A stretch of DNA of 64,000 nt from Flavobacterium sp. 270 (lineage in GTDB: Bacteria > Bacteroidota > Bacteroidia > Flavobacteriales > Flavobacteriaceae), in the NCBI RefSeq assembly GCF_004368785.1, contig NZ_SODM01000005.1, forward strand, positions 1-64,000, written 5' to 3'. Shown piece after piece: positions 50,480-60,500 of this stretch. Both the position numbers and the translations under genes were made by a program. The notes beneath the pieces are model-generated. The model was not told the origin of the DNA. It saw only the letters and a program-made list of their open reading frames with translations, and did no database searches. The stretch's first letter is position 1. Every line of letters begins with the position of its first letter.

Positions 50480-50487
50480 TATCTTTG
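50480..50487 (+). promoter_or_regulatory. -7 box of the hpt promoter
   Basis: TATCTTTG is an exact TAnnTTTG match, 24 bases before the ATG at 50512. The TTG within it is not the start of translation. Confidence 0.55.
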
Positions 50488-50511
50488 CGCATTATTTTAA
50501 ACATAAAAATA

Positions 50512-51042
50512 ATGATACAACTTCACGATAAACAATTTGTTCCGTTTATTTCGGCTAAAGAAATTGATTTTGCTGTAACTAAATTAGTTACAGAAATAGA
50601 AGATGATTTTGGAGATGATACCCCAATTTTTATTGGAGTTTTGAATGGCGCATTTATGGTTGTTGCAGATTTTCTGAAAAAATATAAAAAACCCTGCGAA
50701 GTTTCATTCGTAAAAATGGCTTCTTATGAAGGTACAGAATCAACAAACACAGTCAACCAATTAATTGGAATTAATCAGGATTTGTCTGGCAGAAGCGTCA
50801 TTATTATAGAAGATATTGTAGATACAGGAAATACGATAGAAGAATTAAAAGCAATTTTTAAAGCACAAAATGTAAAGCATTTTAAAATTGCAACATTGTT
50901 CTTTAAACCGGAAGCTTACAAAAAAGACATTAAAATAGATTATATCGGAATCAGGATTCCAAATAAATTCATCGTTGGTTACGGTTTAGACTATGATGGA
51001 TTAGGCAGAAATCTGGGCGAAGTATATAAATTGGCAGAATAA
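50512..51042 (+). CDS. hpt: Hypoxanthine phosphoribosyltransferase
   Basis: This purine-salvage enzyme adds hypoxanthine or guanine to PRPP. The protein is 176 residues from the ATG at 50512. It has IFIGVLNGAFMVVADFL, and the PRPP-binding motif VIIIEDIVDTGNTIEEL, with two acidic residues before DTGNT. A longer frame beginning at the TTG at 50485 would start inside the promoter -7 box and is rejected. Adk follows after 79 bases on the same strand. Confidence 0.93.
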   Translation: MIQLHDKQFVPFISAKEIDFAVTKLVTEIEDDFGDDTPIFIGVLNGAFMVVADFLKKYKKPCEVSFVKMASYEGTESTNTVNQLIGINQDLSGRSVIIIEDIVDTGNTIEELKAIFKAQNVKHFKIATLFFKPEAYKKDIKIDYIGIRIPNKFIVGYGLDYDGLGRNLGEVYKLAE

Positions 51043-51121
51043 TTTTAAACACATACACACAACTATATATTCATTTTAAACTTCTTTAAAAAAAGTCAAG
51101 AAGTAACAACACACACATATT

Positions 51122-51694
51122 ATGATTAACATTGTTTTATTTGGAAAGCCAGGGGCAGGAAAAGGAACTCAGGCAGAATTTTTAAAAGAAAAATACAATT
51201 TAACACACCTTTCAACAGGAGATATTTTTCGTTTTAATTTAAAAAATGATACAGATTTAGGTAAAAGAGCAAGAGTATTTATGGACAATGGAGAATTAGT
51301 TCCTTGCGAAGTAACTACTGCAATGTTAATAGACGAAGTAAAAAAACACCCAGATACAGCAGGATTTTTGTTTGATGGTTACCCAAGAACATTAGATCAG
51401 GCTGCTGCATTAGATAAATTTTTACCAACAATTGGTTCTAGCGTTACCGCTACAATCGCGTTGGAAGCAGATGATGAAATTCTAGTAGCACGTTTATTAG
51501 AAAGAGGAAAAACAAGCGGAAGAGTTGATGATCAGGACGAAGAAAAAATTCGTGTAAGATATCAGGAATATAATGAAAAAACAGCGCCGCTAATTGGATA
51601 TTACAAAGAACAAAATAAGTTTTATGCCGTAAACGGTATCGGAACTATCGAAGAAATTACAGAGCGATTAACGTCAGTTATAGATAATTTGTAG
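51122..51694 (+). CDS. adk: Adenylate kinase
   Basis: Adenylate kinase interconverts ATP, ADP and AMP. The 190-residue length is typical of the short bacterial form. The P-loop is GKPGAGKGTQAEFL, and LSTGDIFRFNL (AMP site), FDGYPRTLDQA, and RLLERGKTSGRVDDQ (short LID) follow. It ends in GIGTIEEITERL. The gene follows hpt and precedes a repeat-rich gap. Confidence 0.95.
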   Translation: MINIVLFGKPGAGKGTQAEFLKEKYNLTHLSTGDIFRFNLKNDTDLGKRARVFMDNGELVPCEVTTAMLIDEVKKHPDTAGFLFDGYPRTLDQAAALDKFLPTIGSSVTATIALEADDEILVARLLERGKTSGRVDDQDEEKIRVRYQEYNEKTAPLIGYYKEQNKFYAVNGIGTIEEITERLTSVIDNL

Positions 51695-51860
51695 AAGCTT
51701 TTTCCAGCTGTCGTTACAAGTCCTCGCTAAAAAAACTATTTTTCCACACCATAAAACGAGCTTCTCCCGATGCATCGGGACTGTTTTCTGGCAGGAAAAA
51801 TTAGTTTTTTTAGCTCCGGGCTTTTTACTCCCATCTGGGCTATCAAAACATTAGGTTACA
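51695..51860. repeat. Composite intergenic repeat with nested inverted repeats
   Basis: GCTAAAAAAACTATTTTTCC at 51726-51745 faces a near-complement at 51794-51814, and a perfect 14-bp palindrome (CCCGATGCATCGGG) at 51766-51779 lies between them. A GGGCTTTTTACTCCC segment follows. It resembles a dispersed element rather than a gene; part of the core recurs near 9618. Confidence 0.65.
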
Positions 51861-51901
51861 AATTACATTTAACGACTATTCAATAACGAACAAACCTCAA
51901 A

Positions 51902-53176
51902 TTGGAAATACTAATAATATTTTTTCTAATACTATTAAACGGAGTTTTCTCTATGTCTGAAATCGCACTGATTTCGGCCAGAAAAAACAGATTGGAAACT
52001 GCAGCAAAAAAAGGGAATAAAAGTGCCAAAATTGCATTGGACTTAGCTAATTCTCCGAACAAGTTTTTATCAACAGTACAAATCGGAATTACTTTAATCG
52101 GAATTTTGACTGGTATTTATTCTGGAGATAAAATAACAATAGATGTCGAAACTTTTGTAAGCGGATTTGCAGCTTTAAAACCTTATGCACATTCTGTTGC
52201 AGTTGGGATTGTTGTTGTCGTTTTAACTTTTTTCTCTTTGGTTTTAGGAGAATTACTGCCAAAAAGAATCGGATTAAATTATCCGGAATCTATTGCTAAA
52301 ATGGTCGCACTGCCAATGAAAATTGTTTCTATTGTTACGGCACCTTTTATTTGGCTGTTAACAACATCAACAGATTTTTTATTGAATGTTTTGCAAATCA
52401 AACCAACAGCCGACGGAAAAGTTACTGAGGAAGAAATTAAAGCGATAATAAAAGAAGGAACCGAAGGCGGAGAAGTTCAGGAAATTGAGCAAGATATTGT
52501 GGAACGTGTTTTTCACATTGGTGATAGAAAAGTAAGTTCTTTAATGACACACCGTAAATCGGTAGACATGTTACCGTTAAATGCTGATAAAGCCCGAATT
52601 AAAGAATTGGTTTTACAGGATCTTCACACCGTTTATCCAATTTACAGCGACAATTACGATGATATCGTAGGTATTGTAACCTTAAAAAATATATTTGCCA
52701 ACATCGAAAAAGACAATTTCGATTTGAACGCTATAAAATCTGATGCTCCTTATTTAATGGAACAAACTACTGCTTACAAAGCTTTAGAAAATTTCAAAAA
52801 GACCGGAGTTCACTATGCGTTGGTTTCAGATGAATATGGTGTTTTTCAAGGTATGATTACATTGAATGATATTCTGGAAGCTTTAGTTGGCGATGCATCT
52901 GATTTTTATAAAGATGAATTTCAGCTTATAGAAAGAGAAGACGGTTCATGGCTTGTAGACGGACATTATTCATTACATGATTTCCTAACTTATTTTGAGT
53001 TAGACGAACTGACAAATGATTACGAAGTAAACACCGTAAGCGGTATGATTATGACCGAGCTTTCTCATATTCCAAAAGAAGGAGAAAAATTAGTCTGGCA
53101 GAAATTTGTATTAGAAGTTGTCGACATGGACGGCGTTAAGATTGATAAAGTGCTGGTAAAAGCGCTTAAAGAGTAG
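51902..53176 (+). CDS. CorC/HlyC-type CNNM transporter-like protein
   Basis: This 424-residue inner-membrane protein has DUF21 with about three or four helices (to about residue 150), two CBS domains (about 205-335), and a C-terminal CorC_HlyC domain. The conserved start LILLNGVFSMSEIALISARKNRLE is complete. It begins at TTG (51902), which preserves the family's usual start (MEILII...). The family is tied to Mg2+ or Co2+ efflux or tolerance. Obg follows. Confidence 0.9.
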   Translation: MEILIIFFLILLNGVFSMSEIALISARKNRLETAAKKGNKSAKIALDLANSPNKFLSTVQIGITLIGILTGIYSGDKITIDVETFVSGFAALKPYAHSVAVGIVVVVLTFFSLVLGELLPKRIGLNYPESIAKMVALPMKIVSIVTAPFIWLLTTSTDFLLNVLQIKPTADGKVTEEEIKAIIKEGTEGGEVQEIEQDIVERVFHIGDRKVSSLMTHRKSVDMLPLNADKARIKELVLQDLHTVYPIYSDNYDDIVGIVTLKNIFANIEKDNFDLNAIKSDAPYLMEQTTAYKALENFKKTGVHYALVSDEYGVFQGMITLNDILEALVGDASDFYKDEFQLIEREDGSWLVDGHYSLHDFLTYFELDELTNDYEVNTVSGMIMTELSHIPKEGEKLVWQKFVLEVVDMDGVKIDKVLVKALKE

Positions 53177-53184
53177 AGAATTTG

Positions 53185-53252
53185 TTTCAGGTTTCAAGTT
53201 TCAAGTTTCAGGTTGCGTAAACGCATTTAACTTGAAACCTGAAACCTGAAAG
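53185..53252. repeat. Imperfect inverted repeat
   Basis: GTTTCAGGTTTCAAGTTTCA and the copy AACTTGAAACCTGAAACCTG face each other around a GCGTAAACGC-like centre, between the CorC/HlyC gene and obg. Confidence 0.75.
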
Positions 53253-53278
53253 CTAAAACTACACATAAACAAAGAAAA

Positions 53279-54280
53279 ATGACAGAGGGAAATTTTGTAG
53301 ATTATGTTAAGATATATGTTTCTTCCGGAAAAGGGGGAAAGGGATCTACACATTTACATAGAGAGAAATTTATTGAAAAAGGAGGCCCGGACGGTGGTGA
53401 CGGAGGACGTGGAGGACACGTATATTTAGTTGGAAACAAAGGTCTTTGGACATTGTTTCACCTTAAATTTGCGCGACACGTAAAAGCCGGACACGGCGGT
53501 GATGGAGGAGGAGACAGAAGCACTGGTGCTGATGGAGAAGATAAATACATCGAAGTACCTTTGGGAACTGTTGTAAAAGACAAAGAAACAGGAGAAACTT
53601 TATTTGAAATCACAGAAGATGGAGAAAAAAGAGTTCTTTGTAAAGGAGGAAAAGGTGGTTTAGGAAACTGGCACTTTAGAAGTTCTACCAACCAAACGCC
53701 ACGTTATGCACAGCCAGGTTTATTGGGTGTAGAAATGGATGTTATTCTGGAACTTAAAGTTTTGGCAGATGTTGGTTTAGTAGGTTTTCCGAATGCAGGA
53801 AAATCGACTTTATTGTCTGTTTTAACTTCAGCAAAACCTAAGATTGCAGATTATCCGTTTACAACATTAAAACCAAATTTAGGAATTGTGGCGTACAGAG
53901 ATTTTCAATCTTTTGTAATTGCAGATATTCCCGGAATTATTGAAGGTGCGGCAGAAGGAAAAGGTTTAGGACATTATTTCTTACGTCATATTGAGCGTAA
54001 CTCAACTTTACTATTTTTAGTTCCTGTTGATACGCCGGATATTAAAGCAGAATATGATATTTTGGTAAATGAATTGACAAAATACAATCCAGAAATGCTG
54101 GATAAAGAACGTCTTTTGGTTATCTCAAAATGTGATATGCTGGATGATGAACTTAAAGCTGAATTAAAAGTAGAATTAGATGTTGCTTTTAAAGATGTTC
54201 CGTATATGTTTATTTCATCAGTTGCACAACAAGGTTTGACAGATCTAAAAGACAAGCTTTGGAAAATGCTTAACGATTAA
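53279..54280 (+). CDS. obg: GTPase Obg
   Basis: Obg is a ribosome-associated GTPase needed for growth. The 333-residue protein has the glycine-rich N-terminal Obg fold (FVDYVKIYVSSGKGGKGS, GGPDGGDGGRGGHVYL). The G domain follows, with G1 GFPNAGKSTLL, G3 DIPGIIEGAAEGKGLG and G4 SKCDM. It ends after the G domain. Unlike some Obg proteins it lacks a C-terminal OCT or extension domain. A terminator follows. Confidence 0.95.
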   Translation: MTEGNFVDYVKIYVSSGKGGKGSTHLHREKFIEKGGPDGGDGGRGGHVYLVGNKGLWTLFHLKFARHVKAGHGGDGGGDRSTGADGEDKYIEVPLGTVVKDKETGETLFEITEDGEKRVLCKGGKGGLGNWHFRSSTNQTPRYAQPGLLGVEMDVILELKVLADVGLVGFPNAGKSTLLSVLTSAKPKIADYPFTTLKPNLGIVAYRDFQSFVIADIPGIIEGAAEGKGLGHYFLRHIERNSTLLFLVPVDTPDIKAEYDILVNELTKYNPEMLDKERLLVISKCDMLDDELKAELKVELDVAFKDVPYMFISSVAQQGLTDLKDKLWKMLND

Positions 54281-54286
54281 TACAAA

Positions 54287-54322
54287 ATAAAAGCCCAATA
54301 AATTTTTTTATTGGGCTTTTAA
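54287..54322. terminator. Bidirectional terminator after obg
   Basis: AAAAGCCCAATAAA and TTTATTGGGCTTTT pair around a short loop with A and T flanks. Confidence 0.85.
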
Positions 54323-54341
54323 ATCTCAAATAGTATTGTAC

Positions 54342-54372
54342 ATCAAGAGAGACTTTTATAGTCTCTTTTTTA
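54342..54372 (+). terminator. Second terminator hairpin
   Basis: AGAGACT and AGTCTCT pair around TTTAT and are followed by T's. On this strand it would serve transcripts coming from obg. Confidence 0.65.
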
Positions 54373-54381
54373 TTTTAGAAT

Positions 54382-54912
54382 TTATAATTGGAAGTTTTTA
54401 GAAATTCCGATGTTTAAAGTTTTTCCAAAGTTAAAACCAAAACGCTCTTGTCTAGGATCATTTTTGCCATCTAAGTTGTCATAGTTAACACCTCCGATAG
54501 AGAAGTTTAATCCAAAACCTCTTTTCACATTAATGAATAATGCAGGTGTAAGACTTACATACATACCTTTAGCGTCATTTACAGAACTTGATTGGTAACC
54601 TGCGCCCAAATCTGTGTAAAAAGCAAATGTTTCAGAAAGAGGTAAAGAGTAACGTGTAAAACCTCCAATTTTATATTTTTCAGTTTTACCAAATCCGTCT
54701 ACCTTTACATTTGCAATAGAACCCTCTACACCAATTGTCCAGTTGTCTGTAAATTGATATCCAACTTTTGGAGAAAAATCAAAATCAGTTGCTTTTGCAT
54801 CACCAATTTTTTCAGATTGAAATCCAACGTTCCCGCCCAATAATACAGAGTTTTTTTGTGCATTCGAAATAGTTGCAACAAACAGCGCAACTACTAAAAG
54901 TAATTTTTTCAT
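54382..54912 (-). CDS. Small outer-membrane beta-barrel protein
   Basis: This protein, 176 residues from the ATG at 54912, starts MKKLLLVVALFVATISNAQ (signal peptide). It then has eight-strand barrel-like repeats (KIGGFTRYSLPLSETFAFYTDLGAGYQSS) ending in a C-terminal NFGKTLNIGISKNFQL with terminal hydrophobic residues. It fits the OmpX/outer-membrane-protein-beta-barrel family. Its role is unknown. A longer frame from TTG at 54939 is less likely. Confidence 0.8.
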   Translation of the reverse strand: MKKLLLVVALFVATISNAQKNSVLLGGNVGFQSEKIGDAKATDFDFSPKVGYQFTDNWTIGVEGSIANVKVDGFGKTEKYKIGGFTRYSLPLSETFAFYTDLGAGYQSSSVNDAKGMYVSLTPALFINVKRGFGLNFSIGGVNYDNLDGKNDPRQERFGFNFGKTLNIGISKNFQL

Positions 54913-54939
54913 TTTATAATTATTATTTATTAAAGACAA

Positions 54940-55224
54940 ATCTATAAAATCTAATTTGTAAGAAATAATTTATAATTAATATTTTTAAAAGAAAGTTTAT
55001 TTTTACAATTAATATGTTTTATTAAGATGTTTAAAGATGATTTTTTAAAAATTTAATAGATTGTTCTTGTATTAATTTTAAAAAATAAAGTTACAGTACT
55101 TCTTTTTTCAATTATGGATTTCGTAAAATATCAGAATAATCTATTTCATATATGTTGCTTTATTTGATTTTAAATGTTTTTATTGCGAAAATGAATTATA
55201 TTCGCGTTACTTAAACAAAATAAC
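54940..55224. other. AT-rich gap with no gene found
   Basis: The 285-base divergent gap between the barrel gene and the S46 peptidase gene shows no reading frame or hairpin. TATATTCG at about 55195, near the peptidase start, is only a partial match to a -7 box. Confidence 0.4.
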
Positions 55225-57369
55225 ATGAAAAAAATAGTTTTATTCTTAACCATGTGCCTAATGGCTCTTCCGGCAAAAGCTGATGAAGGAATGTGGTTTT
55301 TGATGTTTATCGAAAGATTAAACCATAGAGATATGGAAAAAATGGGACTTCAATTAACTTCTGAAGAAATCTACAGTATTAACCACCATAGTTTAAAAGA
55401 TGCTATTGTACAATTTAACGGAGGTTGTACAGCTGAAATCGTTTCTAAAGACGGTTTGGTTTTAACAAATCACCACTGTGGTTATAATGCTATTGCCGAA
55501 CTTTCTACTGCTGAACAAAACTATTTGAAAGATGGTTTCTGGGCAAAAGAAAGAAGTGCAGAGATGAAACCAAAATCTTTATATGTTCGTTTCTTCGTGC
55601 GTATGGATGATGTTTCTAAAAGAATTTTATCAAAAGTAAATGATCAAATGTCTGAAACAGAAAGAAACAAAATCATTCAGCAGGAAATCAGCCTGATCGA
55701 AAAAGAAAATAACGAAGGTGGAAAATACACTGTTTCAGTTCGTCCTTTCTTTCAAGGAAATGAATATTACTATTTTGTTTACCAAGATTATACAGATGTA
55801 CGTTTAGTAGGAACTCCTCCAGAAAGCGTTGGTAAATTTGGTGGTGACACAGACAACTGGGAATGGCCTCGTCAAACTGGTGATTTCTCTATGTTTAGAG
55901 TTTATGCTGATAAAGACGGAAATCCTGCAGAATATTCTAAAACAAATGTGCCTTTACAGCCAAAACATTATTTGCCAGTAAGTATTAAAGGTGTAAAAGA
56001 AAATGATTTTGCCATGATTTTAGGTTATCCGGGAAGAACAAACCGTTGGATGCCGGCTGGCGGAATTGAGCAAAATATAAAATTTGCATATCCTGCCTGG
56101 GTTGAAGGTGCAAAAACCGGAATGGACGTAATGAAAAAGTACATGGACAAAGACGCAACTGTTCGTTTACAATACGCTTCTAAATATGCTTCTACAGCAA
56201 ACTACTGGAAAAACCGTCAAGGAATGATTGATGCTTTAACAAAAGCCGGAACTGTTGACGCAAAAGCGGCTCAAGAAGATAAATTCTACGAATGGGCAAG
56301 CAAACCTGCTAATAAAGATAAATACGAAAATGTAATCCCGACGATTAACGAGTATTATAAAGAAACAAATTTAAAAGCGCGTCACGATAACTATTTGACA
56401 CAGCTTTTACGTACTTCAAGTTATGCAACAGGACCAGCAAATTTAGGAAATGCATTGATTGCTTATTACAAAGAAAATGATGCTAAGAAAGCAGAAATGC
56501 TTCCTAAAATTAATGCAATGGTTGAAAGCATTTATGGAGAATTTTACGCTCCGTTAGAAAAAGATGTTTTAACAGCGCAATTAAATTTATACGCTTCTAA
56601 AGCTGCTGAATATGGACTTGCTTCGGAAGTTGCAAAAATGAAAACGGCAAATAATGGCGACTTTACTGCAGATGTAGCAAAAGCAACTGAAATTAGCTAT
56701 TTTACAAACAAAGAAAAAGTATTGGCATTCTTGGCAGATCCAAAACCATTGGCAATTGTACACGATCCTTTATATATTATCTCTAATGATTTATTGACAA
56801 AATACCGTGCTAAAACTGATGATCAGGCTAAAGCCGATGATGGTTTTGCAATTGCTTACCGCGAATTGGTAGAAGGATTAAGAGAATCAAAACTAAATGC
56901 AATTAAATATCCAGACGCAAACTCTACTTTGAGATTGACTTACGGAAAAGTTCGCGCTTTGCCTGCTGACCCGCGTAACGATGCAACAATAAACAATTAT
57001 ACAACCATGGAAAGTATGGTGAAAAAGTATAAAGCAGGAGATCAGGAATTTGATTTACCGGCACGTTTATTAGAATTAAACAAAGCAAAAGATTACGGTC
57101 AATATGCTGATAAAGCAGGATATATGCCAATAAACTTCTTAACAGATAATGATATTACTGGTGGAAATTCTGGTTCTCCAGTTCTTAATGGAAAAGGAGA
57201 ATTAATTGGTATTGCATTCGACGGAAACATCGAAGCTATGGCTGGAGACGTTATTTTTGATCCTAAATTGCAAAGAACAATTAACGTAGATATTCGTTAT
57301 GTACTTTGGATTATCGACAAATACGCTGGAGCTAAAAATATTATTGACGAATTGACGATTACTAAATAA
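55225..57369 (+). CDS. S46-family dipeptidyl-peptidase
   Basis: This 714-residue exported serine peptidase cuts dipeptides from the N-terminus of peptides in the periplasm. It has a signal peptide (to about residue 19) and a serine-protease half with the His in LTNHHCGYNAI (His84). FGGDTDNWEWPRQTGDFSMFRVY follows, then the nucleophile in ITGGNSGSPVLNGKGELIGIAFDGNIEAM, at about residue 651. The Gly in FDGN is where Asp/Glu-specific DPP11 has Arg, so this is more like DPP7. It is a typical nutrient-acquisition enzyme of the phylum. Confidence 0.92.
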   Translation: MKKIVLFLTMCLMALPAKADEGMWFLMFIERLNHRDMEKMGLQLTSEEIYSINHHSLKDAIVQFNGGCTAEIVSKDGLVLTNHHCGYNAIAELSTAEQNYLKDGFWAKERSAEMKPKSLYVRFFVRMDDVSKRILSKVNDQMSETERNKIIQQEISLIEKENNEGGKYTVSVRPFFQGNEYYYFVYQDYTDVRLVGTPPESVGKFGGDTDNWEWPRQTGDFSMFRVYADKDGNPAEYSKTNVPLQPKHYLPVSIKGVKENDFAMILGYPGRTNRWMPAGGIEQNIKFAYPAWVEGAKTGMDVMKKYMDKDATVRLQYASKYASTANYWKNRQGMIDALTKAGTVDAKAAQEDKFYEWASKPANKDKYENVIPTINEYYKETNLKARHDNYLTQLLRTSSYATGPANLGNALIAYYKENDAKKAEMLPKINAMVESIYGEFYAPLEKDVLTAQLNLYASKAAEYGLASEVAKMKTANNGDFTADVAKATEISYFTNKEKVLAFLADPKPLAIVHDPLYIISNDLLTKYRAKTDDQAKADDGFAIAYRELVEGLRESKLNAIKYPDANSTLRLTYGKVRALPADPRNDATINNYTTMESMVKKYKAGDQEFDLPARLLELNKAKDYGQYADKAGYMPINFLTDNDITGGNSGSPVLNGKGELIGIAFDGNIEAMAGDVIFDPKLQRTINVDIRYVLWIIDKYAGAKNIIDELTITK

Positions 57370-57387
57370 TCTCAGTTTTCTTTATAA

Positions 57388-57428
57388 AAAACAAACCCGA
57401 CAGATTTCTAAGTCTGTCGGGTTTTTTG
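57388..57428 (+). terminator. Terminator after the S46 peptidase gene
   Basis: AAACCCGACAGA and TCTGTCGGGTTT pair around a short loop, followed by T's. Confidence 0.87.
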
Positions 57429-57495
57429 TTGTTTTTTATTTTGAAAATCATTGTCAGGCTGAGCGTAGTAGAATCCCTTTTTGATTCCTACACTC

Positions 57496-57525
57496 TTGGA
57501 ATTTGGAATTTAAATTTTGGAATTT
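57496..57525. repeat. Dispersed TTGGAATTTGGAATTT repeat copy
   Basis: TTGGAATTTGGAATTT and TTTTGGAATTTG stand in tandem just before the end of the alpha-2-macroglobulin gene, in the same convergent gap as the S46 terminator. Confidence 0.7.
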
Positions 57526-57530
57526 GTTTA

Positions 57531-60500
57531 TCAATTTACCTTCACTCTAATCCCTTTTGTATGACTTGTAAATTCTGGCGCATACATACTTTCTATTGTA
57601 GTAATACCGTTAGAAAATTCGCCGCTATTATTTACACGAATATCATATTCGATAACATAAGTTCCTTTATTTATTTTGTCAAAAAATAAATGTGTTGCCG
57701 CATCTTTTGTGCTCATATAAAAACCAAGTCCATCTTTATATTGATATTCTGAAAGTACATTTACAGGTTCAAAACACGAAGCTCTCATATCTTTAAGATG
57801 TACAAACTCCATATCTTCTTTAGAAGTGATAATTAATCTTACCGTTACTAAATCTCCAATTTTCAACGGATTTGCTTTTGTTATTTTTTTTAATTCTTTT
57901 CCGGTTGTTGTATTAGATTTCAGATACAATTCTTTAGAAACCGATAATACAGCTCCAGAATTGGTTTTAATTTTATCCAGATCTTCAAAATACTGCCAAT
58001 AAACGCCACCAAAGCCAGGGACTTTAGATTTGTTTTCAATACTTATTGAAGCCATTTCTTTTTTAACTTCGTCTGCTTTCCAGTTCAGTTTGATATAACC
58101 TGTTTCAGCTTCTTTTTCGTTTTCGGCTAATTTTTTGGTTATGATTTTTTCATTTCCAAGTTTAATAATGGTATTATCTTTTACACTCAGCCAATCCGTT
58201 CCCTGCATTAACAAAGCGTAAATTGCTTCTGTAGTAGATTTTGTTGATGGCCAGTTTTTGGTTTGTTTATTTTTTAATAACCAGACTTTCATCGCATCAA
58301 CAGATTTAGTATCGTTATTTATTTCGGCGAAAGCCTCAATCAATAAAGCCTGAGTTTCTATAGGCGCCTGATACCAATACCAGTCCGATTTATTGGCAAT
58401 CCAGTACATTCCCCAATCTTCATTTGTAGAAGATGTTTCTTTTAAACTTTCCAATATTTTCTTAGCAGCGTCTTTTTCGCTAAAACGATTCAGAGTTAAA
58501 GTTGCCAATCCTTTTTCGTAAAGAGAATACGAAAGCCAATCTTTTTTAGCAGTTTCTAAATACAATTTAGCCGCTTTTTTTAAAGTATCTGACAACGGAT
58601 ATTTATCTAAATAAAAACTTCTGGCATATAAAAAGTGCAAATCTGAGTTTGGATTTATCCAAATCATTTTATCTGATTTTTTTAAGTTTTTAGTTCTAGT
58701 TTTATAAGATTCCAGAAACTTCTGGTCTAAATAAGGAATTCCTGTTTTTGCGATTTCATCGATTTTAGAAAGGTCATCTTTGGTTTTATCTAATTTTGAT
58801 AAATGCCCCAAGCCCGCTAAAATATGTCTGGTGATATATTCGCTTTCATTACCACCGTCAAACCATGCAAATGCGCCAGACGGTTTTTGTTTTTGTTTTA
58901 ATTTTTGAAAAGCACTTTCCTGAGAAGTTTTCATCTTTTCTAAATCAAATAAAAGTGCCATGTTTTTATTCTTTTCATCTTCACTTTGTGCATCATTAAA
59001 CCAAGGTGTTTCGGCAAGAATAATCGATTTTAATTCTTCGTTTTCCTCTAATTTAGAATTCAGTTTTCCTTTTTTTCTCCAGTTTTCAAAAACAGTAGCA
59101 ATTTTCGGATTACTCGAAATAATTTCGGAAGCTAAAGCATTAGCATAAAATCTCGCGAAAGTCTGCTCCGCACATTCATGTTCATATTCCATCAAATACG
59201 GTAAAGATTTAATCGCAATCCAAGACGGATTAGAAGTGTATTCTAAAGTAAATTGATGGTTTTTTAAAGTCGTAGAATTATTGTTTTTAAGATTCTCAAA
59301 AGTGTACTCTTTTTTAGAATTTTCGCGAACCCAAATCGGAATACTTTCTGTAACCAGCATATTGTTTGTCAAAACCGGAAGAATGTTTTCTTCTCCATCA
59401 GAAAAGTTTCCTGCTTTTGCTACGATTTTATATTGTACACCTTGCAAACCTTCTGGAATTGCAATTTTCCAAGTAGCAGTTGTGTTTCCAAAAGCATTCA
59501 CAGTAAAGTTTTTCACGTTTTTTGCGTTCAGCATTTTGGCATCAATTGGTTCCATTGTAACGGCGTCAAAAAACTGTAGCATAGCGATTCCATTTTTGGT
59601 TTCATTGGTAACATTTGATATTTTAGCGCTGATAACAATCGTATCTTTTTCTCTTAAAAATCTTGGGAAGTTTGGCAAAAGCATCAATTCTTTTTGAGTT
59701 ACAACGCTTTTTTCTAAATAACCGGAAACGGCATCTTTATTATGTGCCAATAAACGAAGTTTCCAAGATGTTAAAGCTTCGGGTGAAGTGAAATTGAAAC
59801 TCACATTTCCTTTAGAATCTGTTTTTAAATTTGGATAAAAGAAGGCCGTTTCAGATAAATTTTTTCTTGCTTTTACTTGTGTTAAAGCTTCTAAAGATTT
59901 TTTTGTTGTAACAATAATTACTCCGTTTGCGCCTTTGGTTCCGTAAAGGGCTATTGCCTTGCTGTCTTTAACAACATCAATTGAAATAATATCTGATGGC
60001 GTTATGTCTTGAAAATCACTTTCTGAAACAATTTCTCCATCAACAATATATAAGGCGCTTGAATTCAATTTAGAAATATTACCTCTAATTAACATTGGAG
60101 ATGCTGAAGCTCTGGCAGCATATGTTAAGTTTTTCTTTGTTTTTAGATTTCCAGTATCATAAACATTGTTATCTTGAATTACAATGGCAGAACCCGTACC
60201 AACGGCTTCGCTCAATGTGACTACAGCATCAGGATCGCCCTTAATTGTTTCGATTCCTGCTTTTTTATCTCTTATTTGTGCCATAGTAATGCCGAGAGAA
60301 CCTCCATATCTACTTTCATAAAAATTAAATCCAAACCAATTTAATTTTGTTTCGGTATTTCTAAATTCCAAAGGCGGATAAGTTTCGTTTAGATTTTCTA
60401 TTGAAACGAAAGCGATGTCAAAACCTAATTTCGTTTTATAATTTGTATTGTTATAATGGAAATTATTCAATTTTAGCAAATTCCAGTTTTGCATAGAAAA

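Noticed and set aside
54913..54939. Longer barrel-protein frame from TTG
   Set aside because: The signal peptide starts at the ATG at 54912, and the extra residues would precede it without reason.
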